A stretch of DNA of 64,000 bases from Echinometra lucunter (Eukaryota; Echinodermata; Echinoidea; Camarodonta; Echinometridae): contig CM057153.1 of the NCBI GenBank assembly GCA_029962745.1, forward strand, positions 38,593,667-38,657,666. Direction: 5' to 3'. The notes under the pieces were generated by a model, which was not told the DNA's origin, did no database searches, and saw only the letters and a program-made list of their open reading frames with translations. Made by a program: the position numbers and the translations under genes. Numbering within the stretch: the first letter of the stretch is position 1; each line of letters begins with the position of its first letter. This document shows, in pieces, positions 1-12,580 of this stretch.

Positions 1-63
1 CAGTTTAATTGTAAGCAAACATCCTTCCCTAAAACCTGGGAGGGATGATTGTACATGTCACCC

Positions 64-180
64 CACCCCCCCCCCCCCTCTGCATACCTCTCATCCCCCC
101 CCCCCTCCTCCCCGCTGTCTACGCCCCTATTTCCTCTAGATGATCTCTCTGTCTCTCTCTCTCTCTCTCCATCTCTTTTA
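64..180. repeat. Poly(C) and CT-rich low-complexity tract
   Basis: Two runs of about ten or more C are followed by a CT microsatellite near position 150-170. The stretch is open in several frames only because it is simple sequence. I see no gene in it. Confidence 0.8.
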
Positions 181-755
181 CACAAATTGTTGCTACCCGC
201 CAGTGGTTCCGTTCTCTGCTACTTTCAATCACCTTGCCTTGTTCCGGTCCGACGAATCCTTTTACTTGTATACTATGATGAACTTACCATGCTTACCATC
301 ACCTTTACTCATAACACAGAACACACTCATCCAAACTACACACACATTACTTTTGTTACGACCTTAAGTCAGGTAATTGTGTACTTTACATGAAGTTTCA
401 TTTTCCTTATTTCGTTGAATAATACCGCCTGGCATGTTATCACTTATTTCGATTGATTTACAACTTTCATTTATTTTTATTTTTCTGTGCGTTTATCATG
501 ATCATGTCGCTTCACTTAAAATCATCTTGATTCTGTTTTGTTGCCTTTAGTTCTGTCAAGTTGCTCATCATTATAATTTCTTTTATTTTATTTCATTTTG
601 TTTTGATTTACATAGCAATCTGATTAAGGCCTAGCAGCCGAAAGCTGATAAATCTTGTGGTCCAGACCTCCGTCATCTTGCACCGTATCTTTTTTTTCTC
701 ACGTATATACATATAAAATGGTACAACCGGCCGTTACATACATTCAAACCTCTCC

Positions 756-756
<1 letters not shown>

Positions 757-794
<38 letters not shown>
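757..794. repeat. (TA)n microsatellite
   Basis: An uninterrupted TA dinucleotide array of about 38 bases. The flanking 400-1240 region is AT-rich and shows no convincing coding sequence. Confidence 0.9.
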
Positions 795-797
<3 letters not shown>

Positions 798-1247
798 AAT
801 TTTATATTGCCTTTAATGAATAAGAATATTAGGATAACGTGTAACCAATGAAAAATACAGGTTCGTATCAAACTAATTTATGATTGAACGGTCTTGTTAA
901 AATTCCTTTGCGTTCTCCATGATATAGTTTAATATGCTATTCGATTTCAAATCGAAATTTACTTCAGCATGAAATGAACTCAGAATGACTATAATGAGGT
1001 AGGTCTACATGTTACTCTTCACGTTTCCAAATTCTTTTTTGCTTTTTATAAATGAACAGAAATATTTTCATCGCGTCTTGAATCAAAATTATATCATATA
1101 ACAAAGATAGGAATAATTCATAGCAATTCCATTCAATTGATATCTTCCATAGATGTGCTTGCAACAAACATTTTCAAACATTCTTTCCAAAATTTCCAAA
1201 ATAATTATACTGTATAGCATTAGGGAAAATACAGATAAATGGCTTAC

Positions 1248-1302
1248 CCGAGGCCGAAGCTTCCTCAGAAAGTAGTAAGATCAGAATGAAAGCGGTGTAC
1301 AT
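1248..1302 (-). CDS. First coding exon of a secreted-protein gene (partial, runs off left edge)
   Basis: On the minus strand a good 3' splice site (pyrimidine-rich tract ending TTCAG, exon from 1314) is followed 12 bases later by ATG at 1302. The exon reads MYTAFILILLLSEEASAS plus the first base of a Gly codon, then a GTAAGC donor at 1247-1242. The first eleven residues are hydrophobic, and the small residues after them (ASAS) would suit signal-peptidase cleavage, so this looks like a leader peptide of a secreted or type I membrane protein. The exon ends in phase 1, common for extracellular modular genes. The frame upstream of ATG in this exon is open, but a hydrophobic segment directly after the Met favours this start. 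Possible 5' UTR exons end at GTAAGT donors near 1771 and 1885. The mature protein lies left of the window, so no family can be named. Confidence 0.5.
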
Positions 1303-1584
1303 ATTTTTACGTTCCTGAATAGATATAAACAAAAATGGGATGGAAAAGTTCCACAAACATGACCATTTTTTATTATTTGTTACATCTCGTTATATAACTC
1401 TGGAAAGTTTGAAATAAGCTAAAATTGATCATTCATATTCTTTATACAAGATGCATGCCGCATATTTTCCTCTTTTTTTTTCTTCTTTTCTTTTTGCATT
1501 ATGAGGTCATCTAGTAGAGGTAGAAGATACAGTTTGACTGTAATATTCAGCGAAACGGGAGTGGAATTTCCATCTTCCATGTCC

Positions 1585-1662
1585 TTTTCTTTGTTTTTTG
1601 TTTTTGTTTTTTGTTTTTGTCTGTTTTTGTTTTTTGGGGTTGTTTTTGGTTTTTTTTTGTTA
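1585..1662. repeat. (GTTTTT)n-like low-complexity tract
   Basis: Irregular T-rich repeats of the form GTTTTT and GTTTTTT. Open minus-strand frames through it encode only Lys/Gln/Thr-rich simple sequence. Confidence 0.75.
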
Positions 1663-2087
1663 TATCATATAAAATGAGGTGAAAAATTGTTAAGTTTACC
1701 GGAACAACTTTTGAATACAGAATAGGAGAAAAACGAGACAACTTCGTGGTAATGCTATGAATTGGATGGTACTTACCATTGCCTCCTCTAAATTTACGAT
1801 CTATAGCTACTTCCTAGAAACCCTGTCAAGAAGAGTTTGGAACCTCATCCAAAGAAACGATGTGCAAGAATGACTTACCAGGTGTCCGTTCACTGATTCA
1901 TAATCATTTCTTCACCTTTACATCGCCATGCAGAGCTTTACTTTTTATAACTTTTCCGTACGTGATGTTAAGATTTCTACCACTACCGGTGGATGTTTAA
2001 TACATGATTTGAAGCTGTATAGCCTTCCCTGAATAACAAGGTCGTCACGATCTTCTTCTCTTTATTATTTTATTCTAATGTTCTTGA

Positions 2088-2990
2088 GGTCCGGAAGGGA
2101 TGATCAAATCGCATACTCGTACGTGCCAAAACTTCTCCTCGTGTAGACATGGTAAATGCCCGTATACACGTTGTCTGGGTTGTAATTGTCCCTTTCAGAT
2201 GGTATCATTCACCGTTTCGCCTTTTTTGTAATTAGGAAGAAGACATTGTTCATTTTCCTGAATAGTCATGTCTTTTATTCGTAGCATCCAAACTATCTTT
2301 AGCATAACTAGTGGCCTGACTATAAATCAGTAAACATGATAAAGAAATAGTCGGAAAAATCCAAAGGTTGTTCCGTCTCTATGTGAATTTTATTCCAACA
2401 AAAAAGCAAAAAGAAAATCACTAAAAATATGGCATATTATTTGTATTTGTTGTTTCTATCTAGGAATAATGATTAGTAATGTCTATCATATCAAAACACT
2501 GCATTATGAAACTATACAGATACAGGATAACGGAAATTTCATGATGAATTGAGGTTCTGAAGAGGTGATCAAATCGCATAGTAGTACGTGTCAAAACTTC
2601 TCGTCGTGTAGACATGGTAAATGTCGGTATGGACGTTGTCCGGGTTGTAATTGTCCCCTTCAGATGGTATCATTCACAGTTTCGCCTTTTTTGTAATTAG
2701 AAAGAAGACATTGTTCATTTTCCTGAATAATCATGTCTTTTATTCGTGACATCCGAACTATCCGAACGATAACTTGTGGCCTGACCAGAAAACAGTAAAC
2801 ATGAAGAGAAATAGTCGGAAAAATCCAAAGGCTGTTTATTCTCTAGGTGAATTTCATTCATAAATAATACATTAAGGAAAATACTGGATATTATTTGTAA
2901 TGATTAGTAAAGTCTATCATATTAAAAAACTGGATACAATATATTATGAAACTATACAAATGCGGAATAACGGAAATGTCATGATTAATT
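2088..2990. repeat. Tandem duplication, two diverged copies of about 0.44-0.47 kb
   Basis: The block starting near 2088 recurs from about 2554. Matching landmarks include TGATCAAATCGCATA (2101 and 2566), the shared GTAGACATGGTAAATG segment, AGACATTGTTCATTTTCCTG and CATGTCTTTTATTCGT, and the copies end with CGGAAATTTC (2531) versus CGGAAATGTC (2971). The offset falls from about 465 to 440 bases, so the second copy has lost some sequence. Both strands are broken by stops, so this is a non-coding segmental duplication or two adjacent transposon remnants. Confidence 0.8.
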
Positions 2991-3639
2991 ATCCAAATTG
3001 TAGTAGAACAGTAGAATGTTAGAGGAGAAAAAGCATCTCTGAAAGTTATCGAAAAATTGTTGCTGATTTTCAGAAGAAAAAAAATCTCTCTATACTGCCC
3101 GATGAAAATTCAATGTTATATATATCATTATGACACAAAGGGTAAAGATTACAAAACTTCGCTACAATAATCTTAAGATAAGAATATACCCTTTAATATA
3201 TATGCAAGATCCTATAGTTAGATGATGCAAGACTGGAAGTGGAAGGTAAACATACAATATTTAGCAGTAGACTATAATTCATTTATAAGTTTTATCATAA
3301 TATTAGAAGCATACAACTGTTACACGACACATTGCAAATAAGCTAAAATAGTTTGATCATAATTTTCACAGCAAATTTTGAGTATGCCCTGTAATTATGG
3401 TGGGTATAATAGGTTGTTAAAAACTATTAGCTGCATCCCCCAAATCTTTCCTGTTCCTTTCCTGTTCCTACGTGTGTACTTGTAACGTCACAATCATTAT
3501 TTAATAATTAAAATTGTAAAAGATATCACCAAATAACTATATGCTTTAAAAAAAATTACTACGAAAGAATTAAAAGAAACTCTTATAATCTTTTCCGAAG
3601 AATGATTTTTGTCGACTTTCCAACGCATGCTTCATTAAA

Positions 3640-4190
3640 GGAAACCAACGCAGTAAGTCAAGTAGTATTTTAAATCAAACCTGAGATGGAATAAAACACA
3701 TCACTATTCAGCTAAAATTTGAATAAAATCAGACAGCAAATAAGAAAATTATGGCTCTATGAAATTTTCTATTTGATAATTATTTTTTTGGCACTAGCAT
3801 AGCTATTGATGACATCATTTGTGGACAACTCTCAATGTGTTTTGTACACATAAAACAATTTCATTTAGCTTAAGATTTGCATATTTCCTTGAGCCATGCC
3901 CAAGACATATCATGTAGAAGTGTTTTCTCCACAACATACTTGGGATAAGGACAATGGAAACATGTGGTCTTCAAGAAAAGAAAAAATATGAGAAATTCTG
4001 CATACAAAATATATTGAGAGTTGTCTACAAAATGATGCCATCAATACCCGTGGTAGGGTCAAAAACAGAAAATTCATTAAGCCATAAGTTTCTTATCCCG
4101 TGTCGGATTTTGTTCCAATTTTCGCTGATCTGTTTTTTTTTTCCGTCTTAGCTTTGATTTTAAAAACTACTTGACTTGAGGATGTTGGTT
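3640..4190. mobile_element. Degenerate foldback (inverted-repeat) transposon
   Basis: The left arm (AACCAAC...AAGTCAAGTAGT, 3643-3670) is complementary to the right arm (ACTACTTGACTT...GTTGGTT, about 4165-4190). An inner pair around TTGTGGACAACTCTCA (about 3820) and TTGAGAGTTGTCTACAA (about 4013) also folds back. The inner pair matches the inner arms of the TTAA-flanked element at 47883-48448, so this is probably an older member of that family. The left end begins TTAAAGG, as that family does; the right end is eroded. No reading frame. Confidence 0.6.
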
Positions 4191-6360
4191 GAATATGTTG
4201 GCAGTGCCGTTGTAACTCTGACTCTGAAATAAATGCTTTGAAATGTCGAAAACTTGACAGGTAATGCTTTCCATTTCTAAGCTTGATCCAATCTGCAAAG
4301 AGATTTTGAATGATATTTTAACATGATAATCTTGAGGATTTATATATTCTTAATGATGCAAGAGTGTAAGGATATCATTTTGAATTGAAGGTTTTATCCC
4401 TTTTTGCTGGCATCTGTCATTACTTTGTCTAAAAATTTGTTTGACTATGGAAAAATAAAGATGTTGAATAACAACCATAACCCCTAACCGCCACCGTAGT
4501 ATACATGGTATGCATCAGGTCTTAGATCCATTCACATTGCATTAAATCTCATGAAGCAAGAATGAAAATTGATGAAATGTATAGTGTAACATAAGAAAAT
4601 TTCGTGTGCCATTATCATATTTTTACATAGATGTTATGAAAATATTAAATATTTAATAAAAAATATTCCCAAAGTACAGGTGCACAGTTCATAGTAAGCA
4701 TGGTAAACAGAATCAGACGGCACATATTCAAGAAAATTATGTCTCTTATTAATCATTTATCTATTTTCAAAAACAAGCAAAGAAACAAACGAAGACAATG
4801 AAAATTTACCTTGACTTATTTACATCACTGGGGCCCTATAAGCATAAAAAGGAGAAGGGAAGGGAAAAAGAGTCAAAAATAGCTTGGATGTTAAAAGGTC
4901 ATGAAGATTAAAGAACAATACAGACATGACAGATATGTATCAAAAATAACGACAACTATGTAGCCAATATCAAGGCGCCTGCTTCTTGAACGAACAGTTT
5001 GCACATAGTACTGCATATATGGAAACAAATCTCCATCATATTATATAGACCAATTTCACAACGCAAGAGGGCAGCAGACTGTTCGACACAGTTCGACATA
5101 CTGCGGTGGGCGCTCCAACTTTTATAGTACACAAGTCAATAGCGCGTTATGTACATTCGTTCGATTTTTTGTCTATTTTGACCAGTATATGCAGATTTAT
5201 TTTAATATTTGCAATGAGAAATTATCAGGGAAGTTCAGATCGCAGCTGTGCGGTGCTCAAATGCCACAAGGATTAGACAAAGTTTAAAAATTGGATGCTA
5301 ACTGAGTGCGAAATTCACTCGCTTTTGACTCATGAAGCCTGTTTGTGTGAGAAGCCGTACTCCCTACACAAGTTTCCGTAAGCAATGTGAAAGAATTCGT
5401 CGCCAGTGGGTAAAAACATCAACAGAAAGGACTTTTAAGTCAAGAAACATTATTATTATGTACTTTGGCGTAAAATTTAATGAGTGAAAACTTGACTTTG
5501 TAAACAGGGTAAGATTTAGGGCTCCCGTTTACTACGGCTTCTATGCTGCAATCGAACTTTTACTGACAAAAATAAGTTGAAAAACCATCGAAATTACAAA
5601 AATACATCATACCTTCATCCGTCAGATAAGACCATTGTCTTACCTCATCTAGCCATGTATCCATGCTTTATTTTATTGATCTAGAATAAAGTAAATGGAA
5701 CAATATCGGGGCATATCTCATATCTTACATTCATTTTGTACACAGAGCCAATCGCGGTCAGCGCGCTTGCCCACAGCAGCAATGGCGTCGCCGATAGAGG
5801 GCCAAATACATAAACCGGCCGTGAAATTGGTCTATATATTAATGACATTATTTTTTTTCTACGGTGTCCTTTCCCTTTTCTCTCAGTGGGGGCGGCAGTT
5901 TCTGTTGTGCGGGATTCGCCTACGATCCCGTTTTTGGTCGCTTACCATTCTATTTTGGTCGCTTGCTACTTAACATGCCACCCGGGCAGTTTACATTCAT
6001 GACAGGAATTATTTGAAGTTTATTTGATCACCTTTTCTTCTTAAAATTGGCAACACCACTATTTTTTGTTTCATTGCTAATTTTTTCTTAGAAAAATTGA
6101 TGTATCTGAAATGATTAGAAACTGACAGAAAATTTGTTGAGGAGTTAAAAGTTACCAATTTGCATGGAATAGCAGCGATCTTGAACTTTCCATCGCACTG
6201 CCAATTTAAGGACTTTAGTTAATATTTTCCTACAAAAATCAGCATCAAACGACAAACACAGAGGCCACCAGACTGGGCAAAGTATGTGCAGACTTTTTTT
6301 TTTAGTCTTCCTGCTCATATTACTGGCATGATTTTTAGGGCTCTGCATCGAAAGTGATTG
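4191..6360. other. Non-coding interval, no gene recognised
   Basis: AT-rich sequence without convincing exons. A frame containing ATG at 5785 codes for a short peptide with one hydrophobic stretch (about 5785-5886), preceded by a GC-richer patch, but there is no homology I recognise and no clear splice signal. Confidence 0.5.
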
Positions 6361-6750
6361 GGCCACACCCACTGATCTGTATGAAAAGAATCTGGATATC
6401 TCATTGGCTGAGTTTTGTGAAGCCGCCCGACCGTCACATTACCCAAAGACGTTTTAAATATATCCACTCCAAAGTACCACTCCACGAACGCATTCTCCAT
6501 TTGTTTGTGTAAAAATCCATCCCTAAAAAATGGGCTAAATTCAACGTAACATGCTGGAATTTTCAGCTCTTAACTGCATAAATCCTCAAATAGAAGGCCT
6601 TGGACCAAGATTTCGCCCATAATCATACAAAGTCATTGAGGTTTTGAGTGGTAAGATGGCCGTTTTCACCTGTGCGTCTGCTTCGAGTGTTTGTACAGTG
6701 CGTAATAGACAATGAGATATCCAGATGTTTTCATACAGATCAGTGGGCCA
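6361..6750. mobile_element. Inverted-repeat element (MITE-like) 3' of the MS4A-like gene
   Basis: ACTGATCTGTATGAAAA with its extension to ATCTGGATATCTCATTG (6371-6406) is repeated in reverse complement at 6709-6746. The arms are about 38 bp with a few mismatches, separated by about 300 bp of unrelated sequence. The outer GGCC(C/A)AC edges suggest termini near 6361 and 6750. I could not define a target-site duplication. Non-coding. Confidence 0.65.
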
Positions 6751-6822
6751 AACTATGCAATGTGGAATTCTGCCACGAATAGGTTAAAGTTTGATTCTCT
6801 CTATATCATTGCTATCTAATGG

Positions 6823-9042
6823 TCAGATTACCTCTTGATTGGGTTTGATATCTGCACCACAGCGGGCGCAGGATAATCCTGAGCAGCAGTAAGAAGATGC
6901 TACTATAGCTATGATCATCTCAAAGAGACAGATGACTGACAAGACAGAGTCTGCAGCAATCCGACCAATCTAAGAAGAGAAAAAAAAATGTTCTAAAAAG
7001 AAAGAAAGAAAAAAAGACACGGAGCAATGCTGTCAATTCACAGACTGAACGAGAGCACAGGAAAATCACAACCATCGTAAGAGCTTGTATAATCCATGTA
7101 GGCCTATACTTATTCTCTCTCAAGTAAAATTCCAGAAAAAAATGTATCATCATAAAGTCCTTAGTATAAGAACTTTTTCATGGGATTTCATTACTTTTTT
7201 TTTATTTTTTAGACAAATAACAGTGGACTATATGGCAAAATTTTCCCTTTAAATCATCATGATCATTTTGTAAAAATGGGGAGAAGGTCTATATCGTTGA
7301 GTGCCACAAATGCCAGTGCCATTCTATGTTATTCAATCGAATCAACTTTTAAACTCGAAATGAATGAGATAAAAACAAAATGTGCGTTTCTTCAAGTGAC
7401 ACGCTGTCACAGGCTATGCCTTTGTGCGACATATTTCCCTAGTATTAAAACTATACAATGAAATAAGCATCGTTAGTTTACCTACCCATGTACTCTTGCT
7501 ACAGCACTCGTATCGCCAGTCGCTTTCATAGCATTTCCCTGTTGCTGTAGCACTAATGGCGCTTACAATCATCACCCCACCCGATCCAGTTGCTGTTAGA
7601 ATGGTCATTACCATGTAAGCAATAACCTATAGAAATGATAGAAATATACATAACGAGATGTTTTATGATACTTCATGAGTTGTAGTGGGGTTTTTTTTCG
7701 GTGTAATCATGGTTAGGCCTTATGCATAAAAAGTTTGTCCCCATTAATATTTTTGAAGTTTTTTTAATACAAAATAATATGACAATAATAGTTACATTTG
7801 CATAGCAGTCAATACTACGTTTCTAAGCGCTTTACAAGTACTTACATTATGATTCATTAAGCTCTCTTATAAACTACTTGTTGTTGGGTATTATATGGCG
7901 AGGGACAATCAGAGCTCCATATTTTAGACTAAGCATTAATAATCTTGCTGATATTTCAGATATAAGAAAGCTTAGATAACTCAACAAGTTTCAGAAACGC
8001 TTACCATGTTGGCGCTCTTTTTGAAGCTGCTGATAACGCCAATGACTCCACATGGAAAGAAAACCTGCAGGAGAAAATAAGAAATAATTTTCTTTCTAGT
8101 TAATGGGAGAAAGTTATAATTTGTAAACAAATTTTTCGGCATTACTCCCAGTGTTAAAGATCGTATGTTCGATCTGTAATGAAAATCACAAGTCATAAAA
8201 AATTGGAACCAGTGGGATTCGAACCTGCCATCTATGGCTTGCCGGGCAGCGACTTAACCACCAGGCTATGATCTGGTTCACGGCCAAGTCACGGTGAACT
8301 GGAGTCAAATACCCAAGATCCTCTTCTTTCTGACTCATTAATATGCAACGGTCCGCCGTGGACAATAGATAGTAATTGAAGAAGCTTAATGGGAGAAATT
8401 TATAATTGTAAACAAATTTTCAGCATTACTCCCAGTATAAGTACTAAATAGTAAATGAAGAAACTTAATGGGAGAAATTTATTTATTCATTTGTTTATTT
8501 GAATACATTTATACATGCACAAAAGATCAGCAAACATGTTGTTTTACATCAATGTCCTGATTACAAAGTAAAATGCAACAAAAACATGAAAGTTTAGTAC
8601 ATACATATAAATGTGCAAAGATAATAATGCATAAAGTAATGTTCAGAATACACTTATTAAATAAAACAAAGAAAAAAGGCAAACTCTACAAAGACTAATT
8701 AGTTGTTCTGTAATTATGAGATAGTTGTTTGACAAATATATTCTCATTCTGAATTTTTACGTAGGATATTTTACATATCCAGTTCCAGCCATCACTTGCG
8801 TTGATACTGCAGGTGTCTCCGCTGGGCTCACTTACCAAAGCTGAGCACCATATTCCTGCTCCATACCTCCCTATCCCGGACTCCAGCACGATCTGAGCGA
8901 TCCCTAGAGTGACACAACATAGAGCACCAAAGCAGATCAAGAAGCCTGTTGCTCTGGCGGCAACGGCATTGTAGCATCCTTGATAAGTATTACATCGAGG
9001 AGGAGTTTCATTCTGCTCATGAGGTGTGGCCCCTGTCTCCAT
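6823..9042 (-). CDS. MS4A/CD20-like four-transmembrane protein (four coding exons)
   Basis: Minus-strand exons are 9042-8836, 8064-8005, 7626-7486 and 6969-6832, encoding 69, 20, 47 and 46 residues, all joined in phase 0. Donors are GTAAGT, GTAAGC and GTAGGT; acceptors end CTGCAG, CTATAG and CTTAG. The start ATG sits in a good context (GATCATGG). The product has a hydrophilic N-terminus and four membrane segments: about residues 31-53, 58-84, 91-117 and 142-164. A Cys-bearing loop (KCYESDWRYECC) lies between segments 3 and 4. The GxGIWCSAL start of segment 2 and the overall layout resemble the MS4A/CD20-like family, whose members act as membrane adaptors, chemoreceptors or ion-flux modulators. 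If exon 4 is not spliced at its GTAATC donor, translation stops two codons later at 6823 (184 residues); otherwise a C-terminal exon was missed. The family call is by pattern, not alignment. Confidence 0.65.
8100..8440. repeat. Direct repeat of about 54 bp flanking a SINE, intron 1 of the MS4A-like gene
   Basis: TTAATGGGAGAAA...GCATTACTCCCAGT occurs at 8100-8154 and again at 8388-8440, with a third start of the motif at about 8466. The tRNA-like SINE lies between the first two copies, so SINE plus flank form part of a larger repeated unit. Confidence 0.7.
8195..8345 (-). mobile_element. tRNA-derived SINE
   Basis: The minus strand carries a pol III A-box-like motif TAGCCTGGTGG (8268-8258) and a perfect B-box GGTTCGAATCC (8225-8215) at tRNA-like spacing. 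No cloverleaf with a proper anticodon stem is evident, so this is a SINE head and not a functional tRNA gene. It sits in intron 1 of the MS4A-like gene in the same orientation. Confidence 0.65.
8475..8640 (-). mobile_element. Possible non-LTR retrotransposon 3' tail
   Basis: TTTATTTATTCATTTGTTTA followed by ACATTTATACATGCACAAAAG resembles, in reverse, the AT-rich 3' ends of CR1/L2-type retroelements. No reverse-transcriptase coding sequence is nearby, so the call is weak. Confidence 0.3.
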
Positions 9043-9060
9043 GATCGTTTACGAAGTGCA

Positions 9061-12000
9061 ATTTGTAGGAAAACCTATCAGAATAGAAAGTGGGAAGGTT
9101 CTTTTAGAGGGCAAATATTAATCTTTTCCATCGTTACCATGTCGTGTTGAAATGTTAGTTCACCCTGATATCTTCTGATTTAGTGTTTTATTTGTGTTGG
9201 CATTAGCGGCTAATGATAGTCGTGGATTATAAATCATATAAGAATTAAATATTGACTGCTCTTCTGAAAGAAATGTTATGAATCAAACAGATGAAAATAA
9301 TTTTGGATGGCAATATTTTAGCAAAAGGCATATAAAAGAAAAAACAAAAGAAGCAAAAAAAAAAAACCCCACAAAAAAACAGAAACAAACACAAAACAGA
9401 GTAGCAGCAACAATTACAAAAAAAAAAATCAGCAATAACAACAACTTACTCTTTCAGAATAGTGATGCCTGAAAAACAGGAGGAGATATCACATACGTGT
9501 TGTCAGATAAACAAATAGGATTATAAATATCTGACAATTCCACGTGACTCATATCTGACAGATGATTAATTCAGTTTGTAATCCCTGCACAGAATTACGC
9601 GATTTGCGTAGCACGGGGGGGGGGGGGGGCGAAGGCGAAAGGGAGCACTTGTGCTTTAAGTAGTTAAGAGTATAATTTGAGCAACGGAAAAGCTTAGGAA
9701 GGAAGGGACCGTCTTCTCTTGTCTCTCTCCTTTTCTTTCCTTTCTTTCTAATTCACTACTGTCCTTCAGTTTTTGCCAGTAATTCAGATATTTGGGGGAT
9801 CTTCTCCCAACGCCCCATGCAGTTACATCGTATTTAAAAGATTTAAAAGATAACTGATGTATCTATCTGCATAACCTTAAGCGCAGGAAAGTTCCAAACC
9901 ACAAGTCCGCCTTTTCAGATGAAGCTATCTAATTTCCAGAAACATATTGCTCTATCAAATATTTACAGTTTAAAAAATAATCCTAGATTAGTTATCATGA
10001 TTACTGGCTTTCACGAAGGTAATCTCCATCGTTTACTAATGTCGAAAAAACGGGTGTTTGATTTGACGTGGTGCCAATATATCACCACTTTATTTTTGTC
10101 AATTTCTTGTTGGTTAACCGCCTTGACGTGAAGCACATCATATCTATAACCATGACCCTGAAATTAAATAACGTGGCTTAAAAAAAAAATTGAACAGCTC
10201 GGAGATACCCCATCCCCCTACAAACTGCTGAAGTACTATTTTCCTGAAACGAACGTTACTTTTAAATGAACATAGCAAATTTAGCACTATCTCATGCTCC
10301 ATATATGCTTCTGTGAACCCTCATGTTGTTTTATCATGCTTTGAAAAAAAATGCAAAGCTACTCTATACTTCACTAATATGTTAGAGTGATCAATATGAC
10401 TAAGCTTTATCTGCAGGGAAGGAAAAGGGTATAATGCACCCCTCCCATCCACAGGCAACTTCTCTTCCTTCGCTCAATGTCTTAGATGGGACTCTTCCAC
10501 CTGCAGGTACACTGGCTTTCTGAGTGCATTGATATATAATATACCTGTACCTACTTCCTTGCAGTCAGGTATAACAGAATGTCACCATTATTGTCACAAA
10601 ACACCTGATTTCACGTGATAATGTGGATCAAAGTTTGGTCTTTTTTAAAATTTTTTAATTATGATATTTTTCTCATTATTAATATTTCGTCATTATAATC
10701 ATGCTGTTATCATGGTAAAAAAAAAAAGAAGAAACTCTAACAGCACTGCGTTAAAAGCTGCTTTAATTATTACTGGATCAACTCAATGTCTTAGAATCGA
10801 TGTTTTCGTTAGGCTATATACCCAGAAAGTATAGTTCCTAATTTCTGACCAAAGGCAGTCAATGCAAACAAAAAATATTTTGAACAATGCGCCCTCTACC
10901 ACCAACTTCACCATACATTGACTTGGACAATCACGTGTGACCCAATTCACAATTCCCCTCCCTGCCCTATATTAATTATACGCAAACTATTTAAAAGATC
11001 AAACATAACTGTGGGAAATTTATAAGTGAATTACTTCAGAAATGTTTTGGAGAGATATAAGCCTATTCTAAGTTTTAGAAATACATGGAAAATGTGGGGA
11101 GGGGGATGGGTCGCAAACTATTTTGTCAGAAAACGGGAGGGGTATCGAATCACATTGTACTTTGATGTGGTTGAACCTTTTACAAAACGCGACTGAAAAT
11201 TACTGTTTACAGTGTTTCATCGCAATAAAGAAAGAATGAATGAATAAGATGCATCTCTGAGAAAGGTGTGCAGAAATGAATTCATCAGCCCGCCATGGTG
11301 GAACATATTATCTTCAATCGTGGCAATAAACGACTACACGACGTTCAGTGATTTTACGACAACAAAAAATGTAGAAATAAAAATAGAAATACTGTAATGT
11401 TAAATAAATCAAAATGTATTCCCTTTTGACACTGTTTGACAACTTTAATAAGTCCCATATCCTCTATCTATAGCATTCGCAAGTGTATTTTGCAATTATT
11501 TATCGGCACGAACACTTAATTTTATGCTGAATTATTTAATATCATCGAACAAGAGTCTGTCCTTGCAGACTAGTAAAAGATATAGCTCAATGATGATTAG
11601 TCGATCAAAATCATCGTGACCTATTTATGTCTCTTCTTCGATGACAGATCTCTGTTTTCCAAAGTGCAGACGTTTGGAAGATGATATTTTTCCGAACTAT
11701 GAAAATCATCATCCATTGGGATGACGAACCCATGCCTGAAAGTTTAAAATATAATATTATTCCTTGTCGCAGTTTTCGTATGTGAACATGAAACAAAACG
11801 TGGTAATTTTTTGATAATATTGTGTTGCTGAAACAGGAAAAATGCAATTCATATCAAAGTTAATTGTCATGAAATGATTAGAAAATTAGCAAAGCCTCAT
11901 AATGAGACTACTTCCCCGCAGTGATCTAAACCTGATGAGTGATTTGCCTCATCCCAAGCCGTTCAAAGAAAATAAATCAGGATTACCACAGTTTAGTCAA

Positions 12001-12535
12001 AATTTCAATAACGCGATGCCCTTTTCGTTTAGTTTTTGTTGGTCGTATGATAATCTTAGTAGATCGTCCTGGGTGGCTCTATATGCGATTTGTGTAAACT
12101 GTTGAATTTTCTAAGCGATGAAATATTGGTAAGGGGAGATGACGAGAGAACAGGGAAGGGTATCTATGAATAATAAATTTATACGAAACTTACAATGTGC
12201 AAATCTATGTTTTAAAAAGTAAGAAGAACAAAAGAAGTTGATTAAGATTTACTCTGATTAATCAGCAGTCAGCATAAAATAAAGTGAATAGAATAATATA
12301 AAAGTTCAGTAAACATGAAAAGATTCAAGTTTTATGACAATAATTTTCCGGATATTTTTGTGACAACGCTCGTATTGTATGAAAATCTGGATACAAGAAT
12401 ACTGCTCCTCTGTGAAACATTAAAATTAGACTCATAACAAGTTTATTTTTATGTTGGCCGACTGGGTAAATATTTTTATACACGTTTCAGTGATCATAAT
12501 CATACAGGGAAAAAAAACGACACCCTGACTTCATA
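9061..12535. other. Gene-poor interval; possible 5' UTR exon of the MS4A-like gene at its left end
   Basis: On the minus strand a tiny putative non-coding exon lies at about 9457-9476 (acceptor TTTTTCAG, donor GTAAGT), and an acceptor ending TGATAG lies just upstream of the ATG exon. The rest shows a poly(G) run at 9616-9629, an A-rich tract at 9340-9430, and an (AATG)-like tail at about 11225-11250 after a possible retroelement 3' end. No coding exon recognised. Confidence 0.4.
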
Positions 12536-12540
12536 GACTT

Positions 12541-12580
12541 CTTTTTGTTGTTGTTGTTGTTTTTGTTGTTGTTGTTTTAG
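12541..12580. repeat. (TTG)n microsatellite
   Basis: Short array of TTG triplets interrupted by TTTTTG. Confidence 0.8.
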
